A stretch of DNA of 14,126 nucleotides from CAYLOP01 sp964385305 (GTDB taxonomy: Bacteria; Chloroflexota; Anaerolineae; Anaerolineales; E44-bin32), in NCBI GenBank assembly GCA_964385305.1, contig CAYLOP010000077.1, positions 1 to 14,126 of the forward strand, given 5' to 3'. Made by a program: the position numbers and the translations under genes. The notes under the pieces are model-generated. The model was not told the DNA's origin, made no database searches, and saw only the letters and a list, made by a program, of their open reading frames with translations. This document shows, one piece after another, positions 7,020 to 14,066 of the stretch. How positions within the stretch are numbered: position 1 is the first letter of the stretch; each line of letters opens with the position of its first letter.

Positions 7020-7398
7020 GTATGTGACAGAATGAATACAATATCCGCCTTTAACATACAGCAAGCAGCTGGCACATTCTAGGAATCCCCTTTTACCAGG
7101 CGAGTGCTCCTTCCATAAGGCTTGCTTCAGAAAAGCATTCACCAATTCATGATTCCGATCCATCTCGCTCCGTTTATAAGCATTAGCATATTAAGGAGAT
7201 AGACGATGTGAATTGTACCTTGGATTCCCCTCCAAGAGATTCAGATCCATACCCCCAGGTCGTTGGATTTAAATCCCAACTTAGAAGATAGATTGAAAGC
7301 TTCGCTTGAAGAGACGACGAAGTGGAAATCCTCTGGCACACCTGCGATTCGACCTATGTGACCGTTGAGAAGATAAGGGATGCGTAAAAAAGCCTTCC

Positions 7399-7426
7399 TT
7401 GCGATCCTGTGAATCGTCTCTACAAT
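7399..7426 (+). promoter_or_regulatory. Candidate sigma-70-like promoter for the zinc-ribbon gene
   Basis: TTGCGA (7399-7404) and TACAAT (7421-7426) are separated by 16 bases, a four-of-six and a five-of-six match to the consensus boxes. Transcription would begin close to the GGAGAGG ribosome binding site of the gene at 7444, giving a leader of only about ten bases, so the true start point may differ. Confidence 0.4.
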
Positions 7427-7443
7427 ACAGGAGAGGTGCTGCC

Positions 7444-7962
7444 GTGAAGACCTGTCCATATTGTGCCGAAGAGATCCGAGACGAGGCGATCAAATGCCGG
7501 TATTGCGGTGAATTCCTGCCTGGTGAGATGCCCAGGCGAATGCCAGGAATAGCGTATGCGAATGTCCCTTGGGGGTATGAATATCGTTCCACAATGGGGT
7601 TTTTTGGTCTGCCGCTGCTCCATATCGCCCAAGGGGTCGACCCACAGAATGGTCTCCTTCGAGTCGCTAAAGGCATCATCGCCATCGGGAATATCGCATT
7701 AGGCTTTCTCGCGATGGGCGGAGTCGCGATCGGCGGATTGGCGGTCGGCGGCTTTGGCCTGGGGATCCTTGCCTTTGCAGGGATTGCACTCGGTGGGGTT
7801 TCGTTCGGAGGCATTGCCCTTGCACTTTACCTCGCCACAGGTGGGTTGGCCGTCTCGACCATGTACGCCATCGGCGGGCTCGCAGTGGCGCCACATTCCC
7901 TGAGCGCGTTGGGTGCAGATCCGGAAATACTACAATTTCTCGAAAGATGGTTCCCCAACTAG
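7444..7962 (+). CDS. Zinc-ribbon membrane protein with Ala/Gly pentad repeats
   Basis: A 172-residue protein of unknown function. Residues 4-21 hold a CxxC...CxxC zinc ribbon (Cys4, Cys7, Cys18, Cys21). After a linker, residues 75-129 are about eleven consecutive five-residue units with consensus A-hydrophobic-G-G-hydrophobic (AMGGV, AIGGL, AVGGF, ALGGV). More glycine-rich hydrophobic sequence follows to about 148, then a short polar C-terminus. The repeat could fold as a helix-like stack or pack in the membrane. I chose the GTG at 7444 because GGAGAGG lies seven bases upstream and the zinc ribbon then starts at residue 4; an upstream in-frame start exists near 7399 but lacks a matching site. 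It stands alone between two intergenic gaps. The function cannot be named. Confidence 0.75.
   Translation: MKTCPYCAEEIRDEAIKCRYCGEFLPGEMPRRMPGIAYANVPWGYEYRSTMGFFGLPLLHIAQGVDPQNGLLRVAKGIIAIGNIALGFLAMGGVAIGGLAVGGFGLGILAFAGIALGGVSFGGIALALYLATGGLAVSTMYAIGGLAVAPHSLSALGADPEILQFLERWFPN
7666..7830 (+). repeat. Coding repeat: eleven A-x-G-G-x pentads
   Basis: The DNA encodes residues 75-129 of the zinc-ribbon protein as back-to-back 15-bp units. The period is clear in the protein (AIGNI, ALGFL, AMGGV, AIGGL, AVGGF, GLGIL, AFAGI, ALGGV, SFGGI, ALALY). The codons vary, so the repeat is old and kept at the protein level, not a recent DNA expansion. Confidence 0.7.
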
Positions 7963-8076
7963 GATGGGATCATAGATGGCATGGGCCATTAATCCTCCTC
8001 CCTGATTCGGACTACAATAAACGGGTTATCCATCACGATCAAATGGCAGGTTGTTCTGCGATGAAGGAGGATAAAC

Positions 8077-8712
8077 ATGATCCCGCTTCCTGAAGACGTC
8101 CTCAAACTGCTCCTGGCCATTCTCATAGGGGGATTGATTGGTGCGGAGCGTGAATTCCGAGATAAGGTTGCCGGGTTCAGAACCAACATTTTTATCTGCG
8201 TTGGCGCCACCCTGTTCACCATCTTCTCGGTCCGATTGGGGGGTGATCGCGAGCCAGCTCGAATCGCGGCGAACATCGTCAGCGGTGTGGGCTTCCTCGG
8301 CGCCGGCGCGATCCTTCGAGGAAGAGGAAGGATTGTGGGACTCACAACCGCCTCCACCATCTGGCTAACGGCAGGACTGGGCATGGGGATTGGCGGGGGA
8401 TATTACATCATTGTTATCACTGCAACGGTGATTGTGTTGATCGTCTTATGGCTATTCCCCTTCCTCGAACGGCTTATCGATAACTTGCGCCATGCCACAG
8501 CCTACGAAATCATCTGCTCACTCGATGCATGCTCTGCAGAGGAGATCCACAAGTTGGTGAAGGATTCGGGATTGCATTTGGTCGATGGCAAACGCGCCAA
8601 ATCAAACGAAGATATGGTCTTGAATTGGACGATCGCTGGAAACCCCATGAATCACGAACAGTTGGTCGATAAGCTCTTCGCCCACCCTGGTGTGAAATCA
8701 TTCAAGAGTTAG
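8077..8712 (+). CDS. MgtC/SapB family membrane protein
   Basis: A 211-residue inner-membrane protein. The N-terminal 130 residues are the MgtC/SapB domain, with the characteristic stretches LIGGLIGAEREFRDKVAGFRT, GVGFLGAGAIL and LTTASTIWLTAGLGMGIGGG and about four or five membrane segments. The last 75 residues form a soluble, ACT-like domain (YEIICSLDACSAEEI onward), as in full-length MgtC. Family members are linked to growth under low magnesium and, in MgtC itself, to inhibition of the F-type ATP synthase; the role here is not shown by the sequence. AAGGAGG six bases before the ATG supports the start. It stands alone, 114 bases after the zinc-ribbon gene. Confidence 0.93.
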   Translation: MIPLPEDVLKLLLAILIGGLIGAEREFRDKVAGFRTNIFICVGATLFTIFSVRLGGDREPARIAANIVSGVGFLGAGAILRGRGRIVGLTTASTIWLTAGLGMGIGGGYYIIVITATVIVLIVLWLFPFLERLIDNLRHATAYEIICSLDACSAEEIHKLVKDSGLHLVDGKRAKSNEDMVLNWTIAGNPMNHEQLVDKLFAHPGVKSFKS

Positions 8713-8933
8713 AGGGATGCCTGGTCCGCCCCATGGAACCATTACATGGTATTCGATGGCAGATCATCCCGAGTCATCCTGGCGCGGTGGGTTGCTTGCC
8801 CGAAATACCGCTGCCGATGCGATGTCTGGGCACCCGACGAGAGGCACGTTTCCTGACACGATAAGCCAACCTATTGCATGATTCTTTTGGAACAATAGCG
8901 CACGCAAAGGCTACACGTACGAGAGGGAGTACG

Positions 8934-9371
8934 ATGACCGACACCCTGGTTGTTACCTTCGTAGCGATCCTTGGAGGGCTGGCAATCACACTCCAAGGAC
9001 AATTCATGGGTCTCATGGATCAAGTTCTCGGCACCCGCGAAAGCGTCTTTATCACCTACGCCAGCGGGGGGATATTCGCTGCCATTATCATGCTCACCAT
9101 GCGCGGCGGCAATCTACGCGCCTGGCAGCAAGTCCCATGGTATGCATTCACCGCAGGGATAGCTGGATTGGTGATTGTGGGAAGCATCGGTTACGTCGTG
9201 CCCAGGATGGGCTTGGCGACGGGATTCACGATCCTGATCGCCGCTCAATTTCTGCTCGCGGCGCTGATCGACCACTTTGGATGGCTTGGCGCTAGCCAGA
9301 GGCTGCTCGATCCCACAAAGTCGCTGGGGCTCCTCATTATGCTCCTGGGAGTTTGGTTGGCTTCAAAGTAG
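8934..9371 (+). CDS. YdcZ/DUF606 family membrane transporter (DMT superfamily)
   Basis: A 145-residue membrane protein with five predicted membrane segments, matching the short YdcZ (DUF606) branch of the drug/metabolite transporter superfamily, whose members are about 140-150 residues. Typical features are the N-terminal GGLAITLQGQFMGLM and the late ATGFTILIAAQFLLAALIDHFGW region. Half-size proteins of this kind probably act as dimers; the substrate is unknown. I chose the ATG at 8934 because GGGAG sits just upstream, although the frame is open further back to 8874. The ribosome binding site lies in the loop of a small inverted repeat (CGTAC at 8916-8920, GTACG at 8929-8933), which may be chance. 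Confidence 0.85.
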   Translation: MTDTLVVTFVAILGGLAITLQGQFMGLMDQVLGTRESVFITYASGGIFAAIIMLTMRGGNLRAWQQVPWYAFTAGIAGLVIVGSIGYVVPRMGLATGFTILIAAQFLLAALIDHFGWLGASQRLLDPTKSLGLLIMLLGVWLASK

Positions 9372-9535
9372 ACCTTTCTCTCATCCAAATAACGCTTGAA
9401 AGGGGATTTTCTCGAGACATGCTTTTCCATATGACCTCATCGAGGTAACATCTCAAAGATGAACGAGCACGAAGCGATCCTATCTGCAAAAGGGCGACTC
9501 CTATCAATGTTTCCAAAATCTAAGGGGAGAATGGG

Positions 9536-9886
9536 ATGTTCACAAGACTTCAACCGATTCTCTTCGTCCATGACCTGGCATCCGAAATGAATTTCTACAC
9601 CTTGCTGGGGTTTCAGGCCTCTCACCAAACTCAGGACTTCGTCGCGGTCTCAGCGGGAGAATCCATCTTGTTCGGGCTTCAAGCCCAGCCCGATTTTGAT
9701 CCGCCCTCCGCTGCAATTCAGATGATATGGCAAATCGGCCTACGTAGCGTGCGCGATGCCTATGCGCTTTGTGTGGAGGCGGAGCTCCCCATCAAGGATG
9801 AGCCCGCAAGGATGGATTGGGGCGAATGGACAATGGCGGTAGAATCGCCCAACGGCTATCGCGTCGTTTTTGAAGGACCGGCGTAA
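9536..9886 (+). CDS. VOC family protein (glyoxalase/bleomycin-resistance fold)
   Basis: A 116-residue single-domain protein of the vicinal oxygen chelate fold. The start FTRLQPILFVHDLASEMNFYTLLGFQ matches the usual opening strand, the D-L...FY...LGF helix and turn. The end SPNGYRVVFEGPA matches the last strand, with a glutamate in the position of a metal ligand. Only some usual metal ligands can be identified by eye, so it could be an enzyme or a binding protein. GGGGAGAATGGG precedes the ATG. The acetyltransferase gene starts 64 bases later and may be co-transcribed. The substrate is unknown. Confidence 0.82.
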   Translation: MFTRLQPILFVHDLASEMNFYTLLGFQASHQTQDFVAVSAGESILFGLQAQPDFDPPSAAIQMIWQIGLRSVRDAYALCVEAELPIKDEPARMDWGEWTMAVESPNGYRVVFEGPA

Positions 9887-9950
9887 AAACGTCTGCAGGT
9901 TAGAAGAACAATCGCTGGAGAATACCGCGCGCATCATGGAGGGTTGCTGC

Positions 9951-10409
9951 ATGGCAATCACAATACGCGAGATGGACACTGAAGACTATGATCCTGTTCT
10001 CAAACTCTGGCAGAATACGGAAGGCGTTGGCCTCAGTGGTGCAGACGAGAGGGATGCGATCCATAGCTTCCTACTCCGCAATCCAGGCCTGAGTTTCTCG
10101 GCTTGGGATGGCAGTAAGAACGTCGGAGCTGTCCTTTGCGGCCATGATGGCCGCCGCGGTTACATCTATCACCTTGCCGTTGCACAATCCCATCGTCGAC
10201 GCGGACTTGGCCAGGATCTGGTCCGGCGCTGCCTTTCCTCACTCGATGCTATCGGAATCCAGAAATGCCACATCTTCGTTTTCGCGGAGAATCAAGACGC
10301 GATCGATTTTTGGAAAGCGATCGGATGGCTCGACCGTATGGAACTGATTGTGATGTCTCAGAACCTCCCTCCTGAAGCCATGTCAAATAGCGACGCAGTG
10401 TTGACCTAG
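9951..10409 (+). CDS. GNAT family N-acetyltransferase
   Basis: A 152-residue acetyltransferase of the GNAT fold. The acetyl-CoA pyrophosphate loop is RRRGLGQDLVRRC, preceded by the strand YIYHLAVAQSH. The late motif FVFAENQDAIDFWKAIGW is the usual strand, helix and F/Y-W turn of this family. The ATG at 9951 was chosen because GGAGGG lies seven bases upstream and because the family's opening strand (ITIREMDTEDYD) then starts at residue 3; the open frame continues upstream to 9870, overlapping the VOC gene. The acceptor substrate, a small molecule or protein amine, cannot be read from the sequence. Confidence 0.88.
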   Translation: MAITIREMDTEDYDPVLKLWQNTEGVGLSGADERDAIHSFLLRNPGLSFSAWDGSKNVGAVLCGHDGRRGYIYHLAVAQSHRRRGLGQDLVRRCLSSLDAIGIQKCHIFVFAENQDAIDFWKAIGWLDRMELIVMSQNLPPEAMSNSDAVLT

Positions 10410-10432
10410 CTCCTGGATCGCGCTAAGCAAGG

Positions 10433-10462
10433 TTGAGGTTTCATCTTCGAGCACTGTATAGA
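10433..10462 (+). promoter_or_regulatory. Candidate promoter for the NAD synthase-like gene
   Basis: TTGAGG (10433-10438) and TATAGA (10457-10462) are separated by 18 bases, each a four-of-six match to sigma-70 consensus. A small hairpin, CCCATT-ATG-AATGGG (10502-10516), lies between it and the gene. Both are weak calls. Confidence 0.25.
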
Positions 10463-10562
10463 AACACCGTCACAGCTTGTCATGAGGCGACAATCACCCA
10501 ACCCATTATGAATGGGCTGATACGTCCTTATGTATGATGAGCTATAAAGCTTGGACGGAAAC

Positions 10563-11555
10563 ATGACTGAGAAGCACACATGGTTGAGAATTGACGAGAA
10601 GCGCACGGTTGAACGCGTCTGTGAATACTTACAACAGGTTCGCATGCAAGCCGATGCCGATGGATACATTCTCGGCCTCAGTGGCGGCATCGATTCATCT
10701 GTGCTTGCTGCTATTGCGGTTCGAGCTGTCAATCCAGGTTGTGTGCATGTCCATTACCTCTTCGATCTCTACAGCGATAGAACGATCCAGCACCACGCCC
10801 AGGCCGTTGCCGATTGGCTTGGGCTTGATTTGCGGATGATGGACATCGGCCCTGCGATGGAAGAGGTCGGCATTTATGCTCCGCTATCCATGCGGATCAC
10901 CTCGCGTTCGGGCGCACTCAACCGTCTCCTCCACAATGCTTATACGCTGATTTTCGGTGAGACACCCTTCATTTCAACCCTGCGTGCCGGTCACCGAAAT
11001 GCAGAAATCCTTGCGAGGTCCAAGCGGGGTTTCGATGCCGCCATTCGAGATCCAGAAACCGCCATGAACATTCGGCATCGCTATAGACGGGAGGTATTGG
11101 AAAAGGAGGCTGAAAAACATAACCAGATCTTGATTGGCGCTGCCAATCGCACGGAGTGGAAACTTGGGTGGTTTGTCAAAGATGGCATCGACGATCTGCC
11201 GATACAACCGCTAAAGGGCCTGTATAAGACTCAAATTCGGCAGCTCGCGACATTTTTGGATGTCCCAAAGGGGATTCGAGAACAGCCGCCTTCACCGGAC
11301 ATGATCCATGGGATAACCGATGAATATGCACTCGGGATGAGCTTCAACAAACTCGACATTGCACTCGATTACCTGGAGGGTGGTCTCCCTAAGGAAGCAC
11401 TCACCACCATCGGGATCACACCTGCCGAGATGGATCATGTACGCACTATGAACGAATTATCAAGTTGGAAGCGCAATCCTTCGAACCTACCGCCACCCGT
11501 TGATGGCGGCCCACTTGGCGACATTCGCGACCAGTCGAAAACTGACAAACAATGA
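10563..11555 (+). CDS. NAD synthase-like ATP pyrophosphatase (NadE family)
   Basis: A 330-residue protein of the N-type ATP pyrophosphatase fold. The ATP loop LGLSGGIDSS is at residues 37-46. The segment IGAANRTEWKLGWFVKDG (191-208) followed by DLPIQPLKGLYKTQIRQLA matches NAD(+) synthase, which turns nicotinate adenine dinucleotide into NAD with ATP and ammonia. The PPSP...TDEYALGMSFNKLD region near 242-266 is also NadE-like. No glutaminase domain is attached, so ammonia would be the nitrogen donor. Ammonia-dependent NadE is usually about 245-275 residues; the extra length is an insertion at about 104-165 and a polar, proline-rich tail after 300. The ATG at 10563 was preferred over TTG at 10551; no strong ribosome binding site is visible for either. 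The divergence means a related substrate is possible. Confidence 0.78.
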   Translation: MTEKHTWLRIDEKRTVERVCEYLQQVRMQADADGYILGLSGGIDSSVLAAIAVRAVNPGCVHVHYLFDLYSDRTIQHHAQAVADWLGLDLRMMDIGPAMEEVGIYAPLSMRITSRSGALNRLLHNAYTLIFGETPFISTLRAGHRNAEILARSKRGFDAAIRDPETAMNIRHRYRREVLEKEAEKHNQILIGAANRTEWKLGWFVKDGIDDLPIQPLKGLYKTQIRQLATFLDVPKGIREQPPSPDMIHGITDEYALGMSFNKLDIALDYLEGGLPKEALTTIGITPAEMDHVRTMNELSSWKRNPSNLPPPVDGGPLGDIRDQSKTDKQ

Positions 11556-11656
11556 TGAGACAGTATTGATACGATCCCTTCATTATCGGTTTCACACGAA
11601 GATGGCGAACGCTAAAATACTCAATGACGATCGTCGGCCTCATGGCCTAATCCCAA

Positions 11657-11666
11657 NNNNNNNNNN
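11657..11666. other. Assembly gap of ten N bases
   Basis: A run of exactly ten N lies in the intergenic space between the NAD synthase-like gene and the cupin gene. Such a fixed-length run normally marks a scaffolded contig join of unknown true length, so the linkage of the two sides and the content in between are not proven by sequence. Confidence 0.95.
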
Positions 11667-11689
11667 AAAAGAAAAAGAAGGAGGCACCT

Positions 11690-12010
11690 ATGTCGTATAT
11701 CGAACTTGAAAGTGTCGAGGAGAAGGAACTCATCCCTGGATATAAAGTCCGCTTTGTGCATTCCGAATATATGACCTTCGCATACTGGACAATCGAAGCA
11801 GGTGCGACCTTGCCGGAACACAGCCATCATCACGAGCAGGTAGGAAATGTGCTTGAAGGGGAATTCGAACTTACCGTCGGCGGTGAGGTCCGCGCTCTAC
11901 GCTCGGGTATGGTGGCAATTGTCCCTCCAAACGTACCCCACTCCGGTGTTGCGATCACGAACTGCCGCATCCTTGATGTCTTCTACCCAATTCGTGAGGA
12001 TTACCGCTGA
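11690..12010 (+). CDS. Cupin-domain protein
   Basis: A 106-residue single-domain cupin. Motif 1 reads GATLPEHSHHHEQVGNVLEGEFEL, with His44, His46 and Gln50 as probable metal ligands, and motif 2 GMVAIVPPNVPHSG supplies His84. Small cupins of this type are metal-binding enzymes or sensors, and many are linked to sugar or small-molecule metabolism; the exact role cannot be stated. GGAGG lies six bases before the ATG. Its upstream region is cut by the assembly gap 23 bases before the gene, so its promoter and true upstream neighbour are unknown. Confidence 0.88.
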   Translation: MSYIELESVEEKELIPGYKVRFVHSEYMTFAYWTIEAGATLPEHSHHHEQVGNVLEGEFELTVGGEVRALRSGMVAIVPPNVPHSGVAITNCRILDVFYPIREDYR

Positions 12011-12040
12011 TCGAGTGACATCCGCAAAGCTCGCATCGAA

Positions 12041-12088
12041 ATATCGATTCAATTTCGGTTGATTTAAGTTAGAATCTGTATATCGATT
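12041..12088 (+). promoter_or_regulatory. Candidate promoter with flanking ATATCGATT repeats
   Basis: The 9-base word ATATCGATT occurs at 12041-12049 and again at 12080-12088, on either side of a possible -10 box TAGAAT (12070-12075) upstream of the TspO-like gene. A further ATCGAT lies near 12099. The palindromic core ATCGAT could be bound by a dimeric regulator. No good -35 box is visible. This is a weak, inferred call. Confidence 0.25.
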
Positions 12089-12130
12089 GTCCGGTTGGAT
12101 CGATGGCATCTACTCTCATGAGGGGATAAT

Positions 12131-12910
12131 ATGAAGAAAGATATCTGGCGACAGTGGATTATCGTAGGTTTAGTGATTCTGACTATCCTGGTCAACGGGC
12201 TTGCAAATGCACTCCCTCTCAACAATCAGACCACGGGCGAGATCTCAGACCGATTCGACGTCTTTTTCGTTCCCGCCGGTTATGTGTTTTCCATCTGGGG
12301 CTTGATTTACCTTGGGCAGTTGGCATTCGCTGTCTTTCAGGCGATGCCTGCTCAGCGTGAAAACCCACGTCTGCGCAGCATGGGAATCGCTTACATGACC
12401 GGTGCACTCGCCAATATAATCTGGCTCTTCCTCTGGCACTACGAACACTTCCTACTGACCCTCTATGCGATGCTGATCCTGCTCGTTTCATTGATCCTGA
12501 TCTATCTGAGGCTTGGTATTCATCGCGCAAAAGTCTCGCATGCGGAAAGATGGCTTGTCCACCTTCCCTTCAGCATCTACTTGGGCTGGATCACCGTTGC
12601 GACCATCGCCAACGTGACCTCGATCCTGGATTTCTACGGATGGAACGGTTGGGGGATCAGCCCGGCGATTTGGGCAGTCATCATGTTGATCGCAGGCACG
12701 ATCATCGCCTCCGCTGTAAGCCTCACTCGCGGTGATGCGGCGTATACGCTCGTCATCATGTGGGCTTTCGCAGGCATCGCCGTAAAACACGCGGACACAT
12801 GGAGCGTAGCACTTAGCGCCACATTGACGACCATCATTACCGGCCTGATGTTGATCCTGGGGGTTGTTCTTACGCGAAGACGCTCGCGAGGTGAGCCAGC
12901 ACCGATCTAA
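12131..12910 (+). CDS. TspO/MBR-related tryptophan-rich membrane protein
   Basis: A 259-residue integral membrane protein with about seven membrane segments. FVPAGYVFSIWGLIYLGQLAFAVFQ (46-70) is the TspO/MBR-like P...F.IWG.IY signature, and the tryptophan-rich segment WLFLWHYEHFLLTLYAM follows. Classical TspO has about 160 residues and five segments; the extra segments here match the longer tryptophan-rich sensory protein group found in several phyla. TspO proteins bind porphyrins, cholesterol-like compounds and similar hydrophobic ligands, but the ligand here is unknown. The ATG is preceded by AGGGG at six bases. It ends 52 bases before the convergent glycosidase-like gene, with no clear terminator hairpin between them. 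Confidence 0.8.
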   Translation: MKKDIWRQWIIVGLVILTILVNGLANALPLNNQTTGEISDRFDVFFVPAGYVFSIWGLIYLGQLAFAVFQAMPAQRENPRLRSMGIAYMTGALANIIWLFLWHYEHFLLTLYAMLILLVSLILIYLRLGIHRAKVSHAERWLVHLPFSIYLGWITVATIANVTSILDFYGWNGWGISPAIWAVIMLIAGTIIASAVSLTRGDAAYTLVIMWAFAGIAVKHADTWSVALSATLTTIITGLMLILGVVLTRRRSRGEPAPI

Positions 12911-12962
12911 TCAAGCGTGGATCCTCGGGCTCTCTACGGGAAAAGGTGAGTGGAAGCGATCA

Positions 12963-14066
12963 TCATAGGATCGTGAAATAGCTGTAGTGGTATTGGATCG
13001 CGCCATCCAGGATGCCCAATACATCCGTTCCATTACGGACCATACCCCGCTCACATTCCGCCGTCCAAGTGAAATGCCGCGTACGGCCTTCTCCGCTTCT
13101 ACCCGTTAGGTTGAAATTTGCATTGGGAAGAAGCTGATTAAAGAGAATGTTGTACCACTCTTGAATGGGCGCCTTGCCAATCACAGTTCTCACACCCGTG
13201 ACATGAGCCGCTTTTTCAGCATAGAGCGAAGCGACATAAGCCGCGTCGTGTGCGTTGTAGCGATGGATGAGATGTTCGGTGATGTCGGTAACTTGCGGGG
13301 CATCTCCCCACGCAAAATCCGCAACGGCGTGCCATAGATCTTGCTGTTCAGGCCTTCCCGCGTAATCCCAACTCCAGGCATTGGCGGCCTTCAAACCAAG
13401 TTCCTTTGCCCTTTGCAGCAGGCGTTGAACCTCGTTGGGTGTGGGCCGCCAACCCCCATGGGCGTAGGTAGGTGCGGTTGGGACCACAGGACGTGCGGGA
13501 CGTAGTGACATATACTGTTCAACACTGCGATCTAGCTGTTCTTCTGGGTTATGCGATCCTTCAAAATAAACCTGCGGCATGGCGAAATCGCATCTCTCTA
13601 GGAAAGCAGCGAAGGGAAGATCGCTATGCAGCTTTGGGTAACGGTACGAGCTCAATGCAATGGGTATATCCGGGAGGCCATCCCGCAGGGCAGCCATGAA
13701 CTTCCTAGCAGCGGTTTCCTTTTTTTTGTCCTTATACTCGCTCTCTGCGTCGATCACATAGCCATCCATCCCAAGCGCCCGCGTCCGTTCGACCGCCAGA
13801 TGGGCTTCTCCCAGCGGATCCCTCCCGACAATGTAATGCCATCCCCAAACCTTTACTCCCGCACTTCGCAGTTCAGCCACCACCGGGGGAACCAGATCGA
13901 CCCCTGAATCGTAATTATAGTTATATGCCCAGGAAGGACCATCTGCGATCTTTATCAGGACATGCGAAAGACCTGCCTCAACTGCGCGTGCAGCAATTGC
14001 GCCCGGCACGCCGCCTTCGCAATTTGGGATTTGCCATATGTAGTAGCCCTTCCCCTCTAAGGTCAT
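12963..14066 (-). CDS. TIM-barrel glycosidase-like protein fused to an NTF2/SnoaL-like domain
   Basis: A 367-residue protein in two parts. Residues 7-255 look like a TIM barrel of the glycoside-hydrolase type: strand ends include VKVWGWHY (71-78), GYVIDAESEY (102-111, Asp106 and Glu108 as candidate catalytic acids), IALSSYRYP (136-144), FAMPQVYFEG (161-170) and NAWSWDYAG (229-237). Residues 260-367 resemble an NTF2/SnoaL-like domain (LIHRYNAHDAAYVASLYAEKAAHVT...), with a late beta-rich part (FTWTAECERG, HYSYFTIL). There is no signal peptide, so it should be cytosolic. GGAGGCGAGGAG directly precedes the ATG; part of it can pair with TTCCAC just upstream. The barrel is similar to GH25-like and DUF4015-like families, but the substrate is unknown. 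It is convergent with the TspO-like gene. Confidence 0.72.
   Translation of the reverse strand: MTLEGKGYYIWQIPNCEGGVPGAIAARAVEAGLSHVLIKIADGPSWAYNYNYDSGVDLVPPVVAELRSAGVKVWGWHYIVGRDPLGEAHLAVERTRALGMDGYVIDAESEYKDKKKETAARKFMAALRDGLPDIPIALSSYRYPKLHSDLPFAAFLERCDFAMPQVYFEGSHNPEEQLDRSVEQYMSLRPARPVVPTAPTYAHGGWRPTPNEVQRLLQRAKELGLKAANAWSWDYAGRPEQQDLWHAVADFAWGDAPQVTDITEHLIHRYNAHDAAYVASLYAEKAAHVTGVRTVIGKAPIQEWYNILFNQLLPNANFNLTGRSGEGRTRHFTWTAECERGMVRNGTDVLGILDGAIQYHYSYFTIL

Larger units (their letters stand above)
6945..7443. other. Divergent intergenic region of about 500 bases
   Basis: No convincing gene fills the space between the minus-strand operon and the plus-strand zinc-ribbon gene. It contains the palindrome at 7008-7019, an AAGGAG followed by ATG-TGA at 7206-7211, and a promoter candidate at 7399-7426. 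A 27-codon reading frame starts at the GTG at 7208 and ends at 7291; a second open frame without a start runs from 7212 to about 7360. Neither resembles a known family. Confidence 0.5.

Noticed and set aside
8916..8933. CGTAC/GTACG inverted repeat around the ribosome binding site of the YdcZ-like gene, considered as a riboswitch or thermosensor
   Set aside because: A five-pair stem is too short to claim a regulatory RNA without conservation data.
9434..9446. Small hairpin ACCTC-ATC-GAGGT after the YdcZ-like gene, considered as a terminator
   Set aside because: Only five base pairs with a three-base loop and no T-run behind it.
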